From the NCBI GenBank assembly GCA_900553655.1, contig USEQ01000068.1, positions 1 to 6,953 of the forward strand: 6,953 bases of DNA, read 5' to 3'. Made by a program: the position numbers and the translations under genes. Source of the stretch: an uncultured Slackia sp. Lineage in GTDB: Bacteria; Actinomycetota; Coriobacteriia; Coriobacteriales; Eggerthellaceae. The notes beneath the pieces are model-generated. The model searched no databases. It saw only the letters and a program-made list of their open reading frames with translations, and was not told the DNA's origin. Positions 1 to 6,557 of the stretch are shown here, one piece after another. Numbering within the stretch: the stretch's first letter is position 1; the number at the start of each line of letters is the position of its first letter.

Positions 1-496
1 GCTCATGAACCAAGCCGGGGTCACAAGCAGCTTCTCGCCGGCGCGAAGCGCAGCTCTGCTTAAAGAGCAGACCACCGGTGCACCCGCGGGCGCCATGGTG
101 CTGCCCGACGGACGGGTGATAACGGGCAAAACATCTGACCTGCTCGGCGCCGCCTCTTCCTTGCTCATGAACGCCCTCAAGGCGGTCGCAGGCGTAGACG
201 ACGACCTGCTCATCATAAGCGACCAGGCCATCGAGCCGATCTGCCGCCTGAAGACCGACCGCCTGGCGAGCAAGAATCCTCGATTGCATTCCGACGAGAC
301 CCTGATCGCGCTTTCCATCAGCTCAGCGACCGACAAAATCGCGGCGAAAGTCATCGAGCACATGGGCGACCTGCGCGGATGCGACGCATTCTTCTCGGTT
401 ATCATCTCCTCGACCGACGAGCGCCTATACCGCAAGCTTGGCATCAACGTATGCTGCGAGCCCAAGTTCGAACAGCACAGCTATTATCACAAGTAG
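1..496 (+). CDS. DUF1846 / UPF0371 family protein, C-terminal part (5' end outside window)
   Basis: The reading frame is open from base 2, with a Leu codon before the first visible ATG, so that ATG at 5 is most likely internal. The 164 visible residues match my memory of the C-terminal third of the DUF1846 (UPF0371) family, whose members are about 490-500 residues long. Recognisable pieces, numbered from the ATG at 5, are a segment reading LPDGRVITGKTSDLLGAAS (33-51), VDDDLLIIS (64-72), SKNPRLHSDETLIALSI (89-105), and the ending KLGINVCCEP with a terminal YYHK. Family members have solved structures, but I know of no established biochemical role, so no function is assigned. The stop is TAG at 494-496, and a strong hairpin follows 30 nt later, so this is the last gene of its transcript. 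The family call is fairly sure; the function is unknown. Confidence 0.88.
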   Translation, partial: LMNQAGVTSSFSPARSAALLKEQTTGAPAGAMVLPDGRVITGKTSDLLGAASSLLMNALKAVAGVDDDLLIISDQAIEPICRLKTDRLASKNPRLHSDETLIALSISSATDKIAAKVIEHMGDLRGCDAFFSVIISSTDERLYRKLGINVCCEPKFEQHSYYHK

Positions 497-526
497 AAAT
501 CGGCGAACGCCTGCCGAAAAACAGCA

Positions 527-566
527 AAAGGCCCGTATGCAGTTCGCGGATTGCATACGGGCCTTT
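527..566. terminator. Bidirectional rho-independent terminator
   Basis: A perfect 15-bp stem pairs 527-541 (AAAGGCCCGTATGCA) with 552-566, around a 10-nt loop. The AAA/TTT ends of the stem give T-rich tails on both strands. The tail is better on the - strand, where TTTTGCTGTTTTTC follows. It can end the DUF1846 transcript on + and, from the other side, the nadK transcript on -. Confidence 0.85.
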
Positions 567-863
567 ATCGTGCATGCTTTGACGAAGCCCCATCTCAAGT
601 TGCGCACGATTTGTATCGTATTAAAAAGAAGGAACCCTTGTATCGTTCGAGTTAATCAGCGTTCTGAATGCATCCGGGCGTTTTCCTTAAAAGCAAACAG
701 CCTCTTCACCATCCCTTGTAGCGAAAGGTGTCACAAACCGCCCGAAATTTGAGTTTTTCGCCCATGAAATCACGCGAGGTTCGCCATGCTTCGAGACGCA
801 TAGGCATCACCGACCCGAAGGTCGACGCGTCGCAAGCGGGAGAACCGGCAGACCTCGGCGATG
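567..863. other. Intergenic region without a convincing gene
   Basis: No open frame here has a good ribosome site or family resemblance; the short frames that cross it are antisense to nadK or run through the terminator. It holds a direct repeat of TTGTATCGT at 611-619 and 638-646 (starts 27 bp apart). The first copy is part of an inverted repeat ACGAT-N4-ATCGT at 606-619. A small hairpin lies at 811-824, which on the - strand is CGACC-UUCG-GGUCG with a stable UUCG tetraloop but no T-run after it. I see no clear promoter. If nadK transcription stops at the terminator at 527-566, this stretch is its 3' untranslated region. Confidence 0.6.
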
Positions 864-1724
864 CTAGGAACGTTGATCGGCGAAAAACGTGTGCGCCACA
901 GCGCTATAGAAGCCCTCGTTCTTGTAACGCAGAAGGATCGTGGGGTTGTTTGACTTGCGAACCAGAATGCGGTCAATAGGCTCTTCAAGCGTAATGAACT
1001 CGCCGTCCACGAAGTAGCTCGCCTCGCGGCTTTCCGGATTGCGGGACAGGTCAATCTCCACGATATCGCTCGGGTCGGTCACGATGGAGCGGGACAGCAG
1101 TGTATGGGGAGCCAGAGGAACCACGACAAGACCTTTGAAATCGGGGGCGACAAGCGGGCCTCCTGCGGAAAGGGCATATGCCGTCGACCCTGTTGCCGAA
1201 GCGACGACAAGGCCGTCTCCTCGCATATCCACCAGGTGGTTGCCCGAGATATCCACACCGAAATCGATGATGCGGCCCAAAGTTCCGCGCGTAACGGAGA
1301 ATTCATTCAAAGCGAAGCGGCTTGCGACCACTTCTCCGTGAGCGATAAGGTCGATATGCAGGCTTGCACGCTCCTCCCTGACAACATCGCCCGCCAACGC
1401 CGCGGCGACGATAGCCACAACGCCGTCTTCGGAGGAATTGACCAAAAAGCCCAAGTGCCCAAAGTTAATACCGAGAATGGGCACCCGCGTCTTGCCAACG
1501 AGACGCGCCGTACGAAGCATGGTTCCGTCTCCGCCGAGGGAGACCACCATATCAAACGACGAAACGTCCACATGCGAGCATGTGTCTTTCACCGATTCGA
1601 TAGACAAAGGGATAGAGTCGAGTTCCTGATGAGCAACTCCCTGCGAATCGAGGTAAGCCGCCAAAAGCATAGATGCATCAAGAGCGGCCGCATTGGAGTT
1701 ATTGCGAATAATCAGGATGTTCAT
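864..1724 (-). CDS. nadK: NAD kinase
   Basis: NadK phosphorylates NAD+ to NADP+ in the cytoplasm, using ATP or polyphosphate, and is the sole de novo source of NADP. The 286-residue length is typical. Family motifs seen: GGDGT at 64-68, whose Asp is the catalytic residue; LGINFGHLGFL at 84-94; ALNEFSVTRG at 138-147, with the NE pair that contacts the nucleotide; RGDGLVVASATGSTAYALSA at 168-187; GGP at 188-190; and PLAPH at 203-207. The frame could begin 15 nt further upstream at TTG 1739, but I chose the ATG at 1722-1724. The protein then starts directly with the MNILIIRN strand of the first Rossmann-like domain, and GAGG lies 4 nt ahead as a close-set ribosome site. It is divergent from murJ. 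No recN or tlyA neighbour, often found with nadK in Gram-positive bacteria, is present. Confidence 0.96.
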   Translation of the reverse strand: MNILIIRNNSNAAALDASMLLAAYLDSQGVAHQELDSIPLSIESVKDTCSHVDVSSFDMVVSLGGDGTMLRTARLVGKTRVPILGINFGHLGFLVNSSEDGVVAIVAAALAGDVVREERASLHIDLIAHGEVVASRFALNEFSVTRGTLGRIIDFGVDISGNHLVDMRGDGLVVASATGSTAYALSAGGPLVAPDFKGLVVVPLAPHTLLSRSIVTDPSDIVEIDLSRNPESREASYFVDGEFITLEEPIDRILVRKSNNPTILLRYKNEGFYSAVAHTFFADQRS

Positions 1725-1734
1725 AGTGCCTCGT

Positions 1735-1763
1735 TTCAAACGCTAGACGCGAAAAGGTATGAT
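1735..1763 (+). promoter_or_regulatory. Candidate murJ promoter
   Basis: TTCAAA at 1735-1740 (4 of 6 match to the -35 consensus) and TATGAT at 1758-1763 (5 of 6 to the -10) are separated by the ideal 17 bp. The predicted start near 1770 gives a leader of about 36 nt before the ATG at 1806. It lies within the nadK leader region. Confidence 0.5.
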
Positions 1764-1779
1764 TGATGCCAACTTTTGC

Positions 1780-1810
1780 ATTATACCCAAACTCGAAAGC
1801 GTAGTATGAA
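1780..1810 (-). promoter_or_regulatory. Candidate nadK promoter
   Basis: On the - strand a perfect TATAAT -10 box lies at 1785-1780. A poor -35 (TTCATA) is at 1810-1805 with a 19-bp spacer, longer than ideal. Transcription would start near 1773 and give a nadK leader of about 50 nt. The box lies inside the murJ leader, and the -35 covers the murJ start codon. Confidence 0.5.
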
Positions 1811-4025
1811 CGCCACGCATATTTCCACATCAGAAGACGAGTCGATTTCTCCTTCGGAGGCTACGGCGCAAACGCCGACAAGCGTCGGATCATCCGCCGC
1901 CCTTATCAGCTTTTTCGTCATCATCTCGCGTATCACCGGCTTCATGCGCACCTGGGCCATGGCATTCGCCCTTGGGTCAACGATGCTCGCCAGCTCGTAC
2001 CAGGTGGCAAACAACCTGCCAAACATGCTCTATGAGCTCGTTATGGGCGGCATGCTTGTGACCGCGTTCCTTCCTGTCTATATGTCAGTAAAAGCAAAAC
2101 TCGGCGACCGCGGGGGGAACGAGTACGCCAGCAACATCATGAGCATCGCTTTCATCGTGCTTGGAGCCGTGGCGCTTGTCTGCACGGTTTTCGCTCCCGC
2201 CCTCATCTTCACGCAAAGCTTCATGAACGACCAGAGCACCATGGACGACGCCGTTTTCTTTTTCCGGTTCTTCGCAATTCAAATCGTCTTCTACGGGCTC
2301 TCATCGATTGTCAGCGGCCTGCTCAACGCCTCTCGAGACTATCTCTGGAGTAGCGCGGCTCCCATATTCAACAATATCATCGTGACCGCGACGTTCGTCC
2401 TCTACGCCTTCGTCGCACCGCATGACAGCGAGCTTGCGAAATTAATCATCGCCGTCGGCAACCCCCTCGGAGTTTTCGTCCAGATGGCGATACAGCTTCC
2501 AGCCCTGAAGCGAAACGGGATAAAACTGCGCCTTCGCGTTGACCTTCGCGACCCCGCCTTGAAAGAAACACTTGCCATAGGCGTTCCAGCCGTTCTCGTC
2601 ATGTGCGCAGGACTCGTAGTGGTTTCGATTCAGAATGCAGCCGCTTACGGCGCTCTCGACAACGGACCGTCGATCATCGCCTACGCACGCCTGTGGTTCA
2701 CCCTTCCCTATGCATTTCTCACCGTGCCCATCACGACCGCCATGTTCACCGAAATATCCGAGATGCACGCCAATGGCAACATGAGAGGATTTAGGCACGG
2801 CATCATCTCGGGAACGAACCAAATTGTCTTTTTCATGGTTCCTTTCGCGCTGTATCTCGTCGTCTTCGCCGAGCCTCTCGTAACGCTCTACCATATCGGT
2901 GCTTTCACCGAGGACAACATATCGCAAATCGCCCTTTATCTGGCCGCGCTCGCGCTTTCGCTGCCATTTTATGGAATCAACACGTATCTCCAAAAAGTGT
3001 TTTCCGCTATGCGTATCATGGGCCGCTATGCCGTGATGATGGTAGCTTGCATAGCCTTCCAAATCGGCTTCATTGCGGTCTTCGCCACGGGAATAGGCGG
3101 GCCTCTTAATATCGGCATGCCGGCAATCGCTTTGAGCGAAACAGCGTACTATCTTGCCCTGGACATAGTCTGCTTTGTCTATCTCCGCAAAAGGACGGGT
3201 GCGCTCGGACTGAAAAGCACCGTTGTCTCGTTCTTAAGATCCTTCCTTCTTGGTCTTCTCGGTGCATCTGCCGGAGCGCTCGCCATCACGGGGCTCTCGG
3301 CTACTATCTCCCCTCTGAACGGATCAATACCCAATGCCTTGATATGCATTGTCTGCGGTGGACTGCTTGCGCTCGCCATAACGTTTGGCCTCGCCATCAA
3401 GCTGAAGCTTAGCGAAGCGTCCATGGTTTCCTCTCTTATCGAGAAGGTTGCTCGACGATTCAAACGAAAAACCGCGGAGCTTCCTGCCGGCGGGGACGAA
3501 GCTGTCCCTGATTCGACTCCTGAAAACGCCGGTGCATATGACGCCGCTCGATATTCTGGCGCATCTTTCGAGCAAAACGACAGCGTCGCGATGCGCCGCA
3601 GAGCCGAAGCCTCTGCTGAAGATCTCGGCCCCGAAGCCATGCTCCCCCTCGGAAAGCATGCGGCACGAGCGCGAGATGCGCACGATGCATCGCCTTCTGA
3701 GCGAGGGCGCCACGCCGCCACGCACGACAGCGTACAGACTCCTGACGCTGCGCCCTCGCGCAAGAGAGGAAGACATGCCTCCCCTGCCGGCGTGCGTGGG
3801 CTTCATGCGTCCGCCAAGACTCCAAGCCCGTCCCCTACTGAAGCGGAATTCGGCCGCCACGCCTCATCGCCCGTTGAAACGCGCGAAAACAGCTCTGTCG
3901 TCAAAGGCTCGAGGCATGCGGTAGGCGAAGCCTCTCGACACACGCGCCCTCTCGGCAACCCGAAGCACGCCCGGGCCGCCAAAAACGACACAGGACGAAA
4001 AAACGGCCCTCGTCACGCGAAATAG
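1806..4025 (+). CDS. murJ: Lipid II flippase MurJ with long motif-repeat C-terminal tail
   Basis: MurJ (MviN, MOP exporter superfamily) flips the peptidoglycan precursor lipid II to the outer face of the cytoplasmic membrane. The 739-residue product has a short polar N-terminus, a polytopic core of many hydrophobic segments from about residue 31 to 535, and a hydrophilic tail from about 545 to the end. The first membrane segment carries SRITGFMR (41-48), whose Arg42 and Arg48 align with E. coli MurJ Arg18 and Arg24. Further on is LPNMLYELVMGG (71-82), which I recall as the actinobacterial form; it lacks the Arg of E. coli at the Arg52 position. The usual family length is about 510-550, so the tail is extra. 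It contains nine [G/S/P][R/K/L]H[A/T] motifs. Start choice: the ATG at 1806 has a weak GAAAG site 6 nt upstream; the in-frame TTG at 1776 has no usable ribosome site and sits only a few bases after the predicted transcription start. Confidence 0.95.
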   Translation: MNATHISTSEDESISPSEATAQTPTSVGSSAALISFFVIISRITGFMRTWAMAFALGSTMLASSYQVANNLPNMLYELVMGGMLVTAFLPVYMSVKAKLGDRGGNEYASNIMSIAFIVLGAVALVCTVFAPALIFTQSFMNDQSTMDDAVFFFRFFAIQIVFYGLSSIVSGLLNASRDYLWSSAAPIFNNIIVTATFVLYAFVAPHDSELAKLIIAVGNPLGVFVQMAIQLPALKRNGIKLRLRVDLRDPALKETLAIGVPAVLVMCAGLVVVSIQNAAAYGALDNGPSIIAYARLWFTLPYAFLTVPITTAMFTEISEMHANGNMRGFRHGIISGTNQIVFFMVPFALYLVVFAEPLVTLYHIGAFTEDNISQIALYLAALALSLPFYGINTYLQKVFSAMRIMGRYAVMMVACIAFQIGFIAVFATGIGGPLNIGMPAIALSETAYYLALDIVCFVYLRKRTGALGLKSTVVSFLRSFLLGLLGASAGALAITGLSATISPLNGSIPNALICIVCGGLLALAITFGLAIKLKLSEASMVSSLIEKVARRFKRKTAELPAGGDEAVPDSTPENAGAYDAARYSGASFEQNDSVAMRRRAEASAEDLGPEAMLPLGKHAARARDAHDASPSERGRHAATHDSVQTPDAAPSRKRGRHASPAGVRGLHASAKTPSPSPTEAEFGRHASSPVETRENSSVVKGSRHAVGEASRHTRPLGNPKHARAAKNDTGRKNGPRHAK
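3651..4019 (+). repeat. Nine-copy [GSP][RKL]HA motif repeat encoded in the murJ tail
   Basis: In MurJ numbering from the ATG at 1806 the motifs start at residues 616 (GKHA), 634 (GRHA), 655 (GRHA), 665 (GLHA), 683 (GRHA), 702 (SRHA), 710 (SRHT), 719 (PKHA) and 735 (PRHA, followed by the final Lys). Spacing is irregular, 8 to 21 residues, in linkers rich in Ala, Ser, Pro and charged residues. The codons differ between copies: Arg is written cgc, aga, agg, cga and cgt, and His both cat and cac. The repeat is therefore one of protein sequence and not a recent DNA tandem duplication. Confidence 0.85.
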
Positions 4026-4063
4026 CCTTTTCAATCTAGGTCCCTGATATGTTTCCGTGCATC

Positions 4064-4102
4064 AAGAAAACCCTGCTCTCTTTCAGAGAACAGGGTTTTC
4101 TT
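4064..4102. terminator. Bidirectional terminator between convergent murJ and map
   Basis: A 12-bp stem pairs 4064-4075 (AAGAAAACCCTG) with 4091-4102. A further 4-bp inner stem (4077-4080 with 4086-4089) closes a 5-nt loop. The A-rich and T-rich outer arms give a T-run on either strand, as expected for a shared terminator between convergent genes. It lies 39 nt after the murJ stop. Confidence 0.88.
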
Positions 4103-4169
4103 TCAGCAGAATTCGCTCTTGTGTCCATTCGTGCCTTCAGAGCTGCATGAAGCGCATCCGGTATGCGAG

Positions 4170-4946
4170 CTACTTTCCTACAGGACGCTTGAAGTTAGGC
4201 TCGGTCGTAAGAACAACGGGGCCCTCCTCGGTGATTGCCACCGTTTTCTCAAAATGAGCGCTCGGTTTGCCATCGCGCGTGCACACGAGCCATCCATCGG
4301 GCATCTGACGGGTCTTATGCGTACCCATATTGATCATGGGCTCAATTGCCAAAACCATTCCAGGCTCGAGAAGAATACCGTGATGACGGCGGCCGTAATT
4401 GGGAACGTTCGGATCCTCGTGCATATTGCGCCCAATGCCATGGCCGACGTATTCGCGTACCACGCCGTACCCTTCAGCTTCAGCAATGGACTGTACCGCA
4501 AATCCGATATCGCCGAGATGATTTCCGGGTCGAGCCGCGTCGAGTCCCGCCCACATGCACTTTTCGGTGACATCGAGCAGCTTCTTCACCTCAGGAGAAA
4601 CATTGCCCACCGGGAAGGTCCAGGCATTATCCCCCACCCAACCATTAACCGTAGCTCCGGTGTCAATGGAGATGATATCGCCTTCTTTCAGAATGACATC
4701 CGCCGCAGGAATGCCGTGGACGATTTGGTCGTTAACCGAAGCGCAGATGCTCCCAGGAAACCCACCGTAGCCCTTGAACGCAGGAATACCACCTTCCAGG
4801 CGAATAAGGGTTTCAGCCAGACGATCGAGCTCAAGCGTAGAGATGCCCGGCTCCACACGAGCTCCCACTTCCCGTAAAACCTTCGCGGAAATGCGACCCG
4901 CTTCTTTCATCGCCTCAATTTCAGCAGGACTTTTCTTGATAATCAT
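4170..4946 (-). CDS. map: Methionine aminopeptidase, type I
   Basis: Map removes the initiator methionine from nascent proteins when the second residue is small. The 258 residues are the length of a compact type Ia enzyme without an N-terminal extension. All expected pita-bread metal ligands and active-site histidines are present at the E. coli positions minus two: His77 (in IVHGIP), Asp95 (in SIDTGA), Asp106 (in VGDNAW), His169 (in GHGIG), His176 (in NMHEDP), Glu202 (in IEPM) and Glu233 (in HFEKT). The residue after Asp106 is Asn, where I more often recall Ala, Ser or Thr; it is not a ligand. The ATG at 4946 has a modest GAGAG ribosome site 5-6 nt upstream. In many bacteria map lies with adk, secY and infA in the ribosomal protein region. 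Here it follows rplA but behind a strong terminator, so it probably has its own promoter. Confidence 0.98.
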   Translation of the reverse strand: MIIKKSPAEIEAMKEAGRISAKVLREVGARVEPGISTLELDRLAETLIRLEGGIPAFKGYGGFPGSICASVNDQIVHGIPAADVILKEGDIISIDTGATVNGWVGDNAWTFPVGNVSPEVKKLLDVTEKCMWAGLDAARPGNHLGDIGFAVQSIAEAEGYGVVREYVGHGIGRNMHEDPNVPNYGRRHHGILLEPGMVLAIEPMINMGTHKTRQMPDGWLVCTRDGKPSAHFEKTVAITEEGPVVLTTEPNFKRPVGK

Positions 4947-4986
4947 GTGCGCTCTCTTTCATATGCAGCTTCTTGGTAACTCGGCT

Positions 4987-5017
4987 ATTCTAACATAGGC
5001 GATTCTTCCATTGTGAA
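4987..5017 (-). promoter_or_regulatory. Weak candidate promoter for map
   Basis: On the - strand TTCACA (5017-5012, 5 of 6 to the -35 consensus) and TAGAAT (4992-4987, 5 of 6 to the -10) are 19 bp apart, which is longer than ideal. It would start transcription about 35 nt before the map ATG. The case rests mainly on need: the terminator at 5159-5182 should block read-through from rplA. Confidence 0.35.
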
Positions 5018-5158
5018 CCGTAGGAAACGTTCAAAGAAGAGGGTTGATTCGAGAATGAAAGGCCCCGAGGCTTTAATCTTGGCCACATCCTCTAAGCCAC
5101 GTCAGCCGTCTGCAGGCCGTATATCGCCGCCTGGAAACGATATTCCTTCAAAAATGAA

Positions 5159-5182
5159 AAAGGACCCGCAAGCGGGTCCTTT
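5159..5182 (-). terminator. Rho-independent terminator of the nusG-rplK-rplA cluster
   Basis: An AAAGGACCCGC / GCGGGTCCTTT palindrome forms a GC-rich stem of about 10 bp with a CTTG loop on the - strand. It is followed there by a T-rich tail (TTTCATTTTTG). It lies 20 nt after the rplA stop and ends the cluster before map. Confidence 0.9.
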
Positions 5183-5202
5183 CCATGTAAGGTAACGTGT
5201 CG

Positions 5203-5910
5203 CTATTCAGCAGAAGCGAAATTGCGGGACACGGAAGAGTCGACGGCAATGCCAGGACCCATGGTGGAAGAGACGGTGATGGACTTGAGATACTTGCCCT
5301 TTGCCGCAGAAGGCTTCATACGAACGATTTCGTCGTAGACAGCACCGTAGTTTTCAGCAAGCTTCTCAGCTTCAAAGCTGACCTTGCCGATGATGACATG
5401 AGCAATGCCGTAACGGTCAGCGCGATACTCAACCTTGCCACCCTTGAGCTCGTTGATAGCCTTGGTGACATCGGGAGTAACGGTGCCGAGCTTGGGGTTC
5501 GGCATAAGACCGCGGGGGCCGAGGATTTTACCAAGACGGCCGACCTTGCCCATCATGTCAGGGGTAGCGACGGTAGCATCGAAGTCGATGTTGCCAGCCT
5601 GGATTTCCGCAACCAGGTCGTCGGAACCGACAATTTCTGCACCAGCTTCTTTGGCGGCCTCGGCAGCAGCGCCTTCGGCGAAAACAGCAACACGAACTTC
5701 CTTGCCGGAACCGTTCGGCAGGGAGACCATGCCGCGAAGCTGCTGGTCTGCCTGACGGGTGTCGATGCCGAGGCGGAAGTGGACTTCGACGGTCTCGTCG
5801 AACTTAGCGGAAGAAACTTCCTTGACGAGGGACAGAGCCTCGAAGGGAGCATAGAACTTGCCTGCTTCGATTTTCTCAGCAGCAAGCTTCTGGTTCTTCG
5901 TGAGTTTCAT
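5203..5910 (-). CDS. rplA: 50S ribosomal protein L1
   Basis: L1 binds 23S rRNA at the mobile L1 stalk, takes part in release of deacylated tRNA, and in many bacteria represses its own operon by binding the mRNA. The 235-residue length is normal. The L1 signature is seen at 124-144 ([19 protein letters not shown], then TV). Other family pieces are the N-terminal [15 protein letters not shown] (36-50) and a C-terminal STMGPG (215-220). I chose the ATG at 5910 because an AAAGGA ribosome site lies 7 nt upstream (5918-5923) and the protein starts with the usual basic helix. The open frame runs 51 nt further upstream, but that stretch has no family likeness. It follows rplK after 59 nt and is probably co-transcribed with it. 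A possible 6-bp hairpin in that gap (5936-5955) could affect its translation. Confidence 0.98.
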   Translation of the reverse strand: MKLTKNQKLAAEKIEAGKFYAPFEALSLVKEVSSAKFDETVEVHFRLGIDTRQADQQLRGMVSLPNGSGKEVRVAVFAEGAAAEAAKEAGAEIVGSDDLVAEIQAGNIDFDATVATPDMMGKVGRLGKILGPRGLMPNPKLGTVTPDVTKAINELKGGKVEYRADRYGIAHVIIGKVSFEAEKLAENYGAVYDEIVRMKPSAAKGKYLKSITVSSTMGPGIAVDSSVSRNFASAE

Positions 5911-5969
5911 GTAATAATCCTTTCGTGGTAATTGCGGGTAGCAGGAAAGCCACCCTTCCACTGACTACG

Positions 5970-6461
5970 CTATTCTTTGCCAGCGAGCATGGCGGCGAGC
6001 TTCTTAGAAGGCACATAGGTCTTCTTCATCTCGCGACCCTCGATACGCACGCCCATGGAGCGAGCGGTGCCAGCGACAATCTCCATAGCAGCGTCGATGT
6101 CGTTAGCATTAAGATCGGGGAGCTTAATCTCGGCGATCTCGCGAAGCTGGTCGAGGGACAGGGTTCCAACAGCCTTGAGCTGCGGAATGCCGGATCCGCT
6201 CTTGATGCCCAGCTTCTCCTTGATCAGCACGGCCGCCGGAGGAGTCTTGCACACGAAGGTGAAGCTCTTGTCCTCGTAAACCGTGATCTCAACGGGGATG
6301 ATGGTGCCGGACTGGTCCTGCGTAGCGGCGTTGAACGCCTGGCAGAACTGCATGATGTTAACGCCCTGCGCACCGAGTGCGGGACCTACCGGAGGAGCCG
6401 GATTGGCAGCACCAGCAGGAATCTGCAGCTTGATAAAGCCTGCAACTTTCTTCTCAGCCAT
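5970..6461 (-). CDS. rplK: 50S ribosomal protein L11 with C-terminal extension
   Basis: L11 binds the GTPase-associated region of 23S rRNA and is involved in elongation factor function and, in many bacteria, in RelA activation and thiopeptide sensitivity. The N-terminal domain is very well conserved: [20 protein letters not shown] (8-27), [13 protein letters not shown] (28-40) and [10 protein letters not shown] (68-77). The C-terminal RNA-binding domain includes KSGSGIP (87-93) and GTARSMGV (131-138). Standard L11 ends near residue 141; this one runs to 163. The extra segment is [20 protein letters not shown] plus KE. The frame is continuous to TAG at 5970-5972. The ATG at 6461 has AAGGA 7 nt upstream. 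It lies 96 nt after nusG and 59 nt before rplA. Confidence 0.98.
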   Translation of the reverse strand: MAEKKVAGFIKLQIPAGAANPAPPVGPALGAQGVNIMQFCQAFNAATQDQSGTIIPVEITVYEDKSFTFVCKTPPAAVLIKEKLGIKSGSGIPQLKAVGTLSLDQLREIAEIKLPDLNANDIDAAMEIVAGTARSMGVRIEGREMKKTYVPSKKLAAMLAGKE

Positions 6462-6508
6462 CTCTGTTTCCTTACCTTACTAATCGTATTGCTACAACGG
6501 CCAACCAT

Positions 6509-6538
6509 GCGCGAGAAGCCCTGTCCACCCAGGCACGC
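6509..6538 (-). promoter_or_regulatory. Possible structured element in the rplK leader
   Basis: The 96-nt nusG-rplK gap contains a CCTG/CAGG hairpin with a GGTGGA loop (6520-6533). A GCG/CGC outer pairing across an internal loop may extend it. An L1 autoregulatory site would be expected near here in L11-L1 operons, but I cannot match this element to the known L1 mRNA consensus, so the role is a guess from position. Confidence 0.22.
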
Positions 6539-6557
6539 AGGAGCCGAGAATACTCAC

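Noticed and set aside
438..752. 104-codon + strand frame running through the first terminator
   Set aside because: It starts inside the DUF1846 gene and crosses a perfect terminator hairpin; no ribosome site or family likeness.
770..1054. 94-codon - strand frame reaching beyond the nadK stop, considered as a following gene such as recN
   Set aside because: It overlaps nadK for most of its length and shows no RecN P-loop start or other recognisable sequence.
1104..1766. 220-codon + strand open frame over nadK
   Set aside because: Antisense to a complete NAD kinase with all motifs; no homology seen.
1776..1805. TTG at 1776 as the murJ start
   Set aside because: No ribosome site at a usable distance and it falls almost on the predicted transcription start; the ATG at 1806 fits better.
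3179..3860. Several long open frames antisense to the murJ 3' part (194, 178 and 121 codons) and a + frame of 158 codons at 3448-3924
   Set aside because: They lie over the GC-rich tail region where stops are rare in all frames; their composition is Arg/Ala/Ser-rich, with no family likeness. The murJ frame runs straight through to its TAG.
4119..4877. 252-codon + strand open frame over map
   Set aside because: Shadow of map, which has every catalytic residue on the - strand.
5058..5074. Small imperfect hairpin (AAAGGCC..GGCTTT) between rplA and map
   Set aside because: Only a few base pairs with a bulge; the real terminator of rplA is the perfect palindrome at 5159-5182.
5197..5931. 244-codon + strand open frame over rplA
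   Set aside because: Exact shadow of the highly conserved L1 gene on the other strand.
5911..5961. Upstream extension of rplA by 17 codons
   Set aside because: No L1 homology in the added residues, and a clear AAAGGA site precedes the ATG at 5910.
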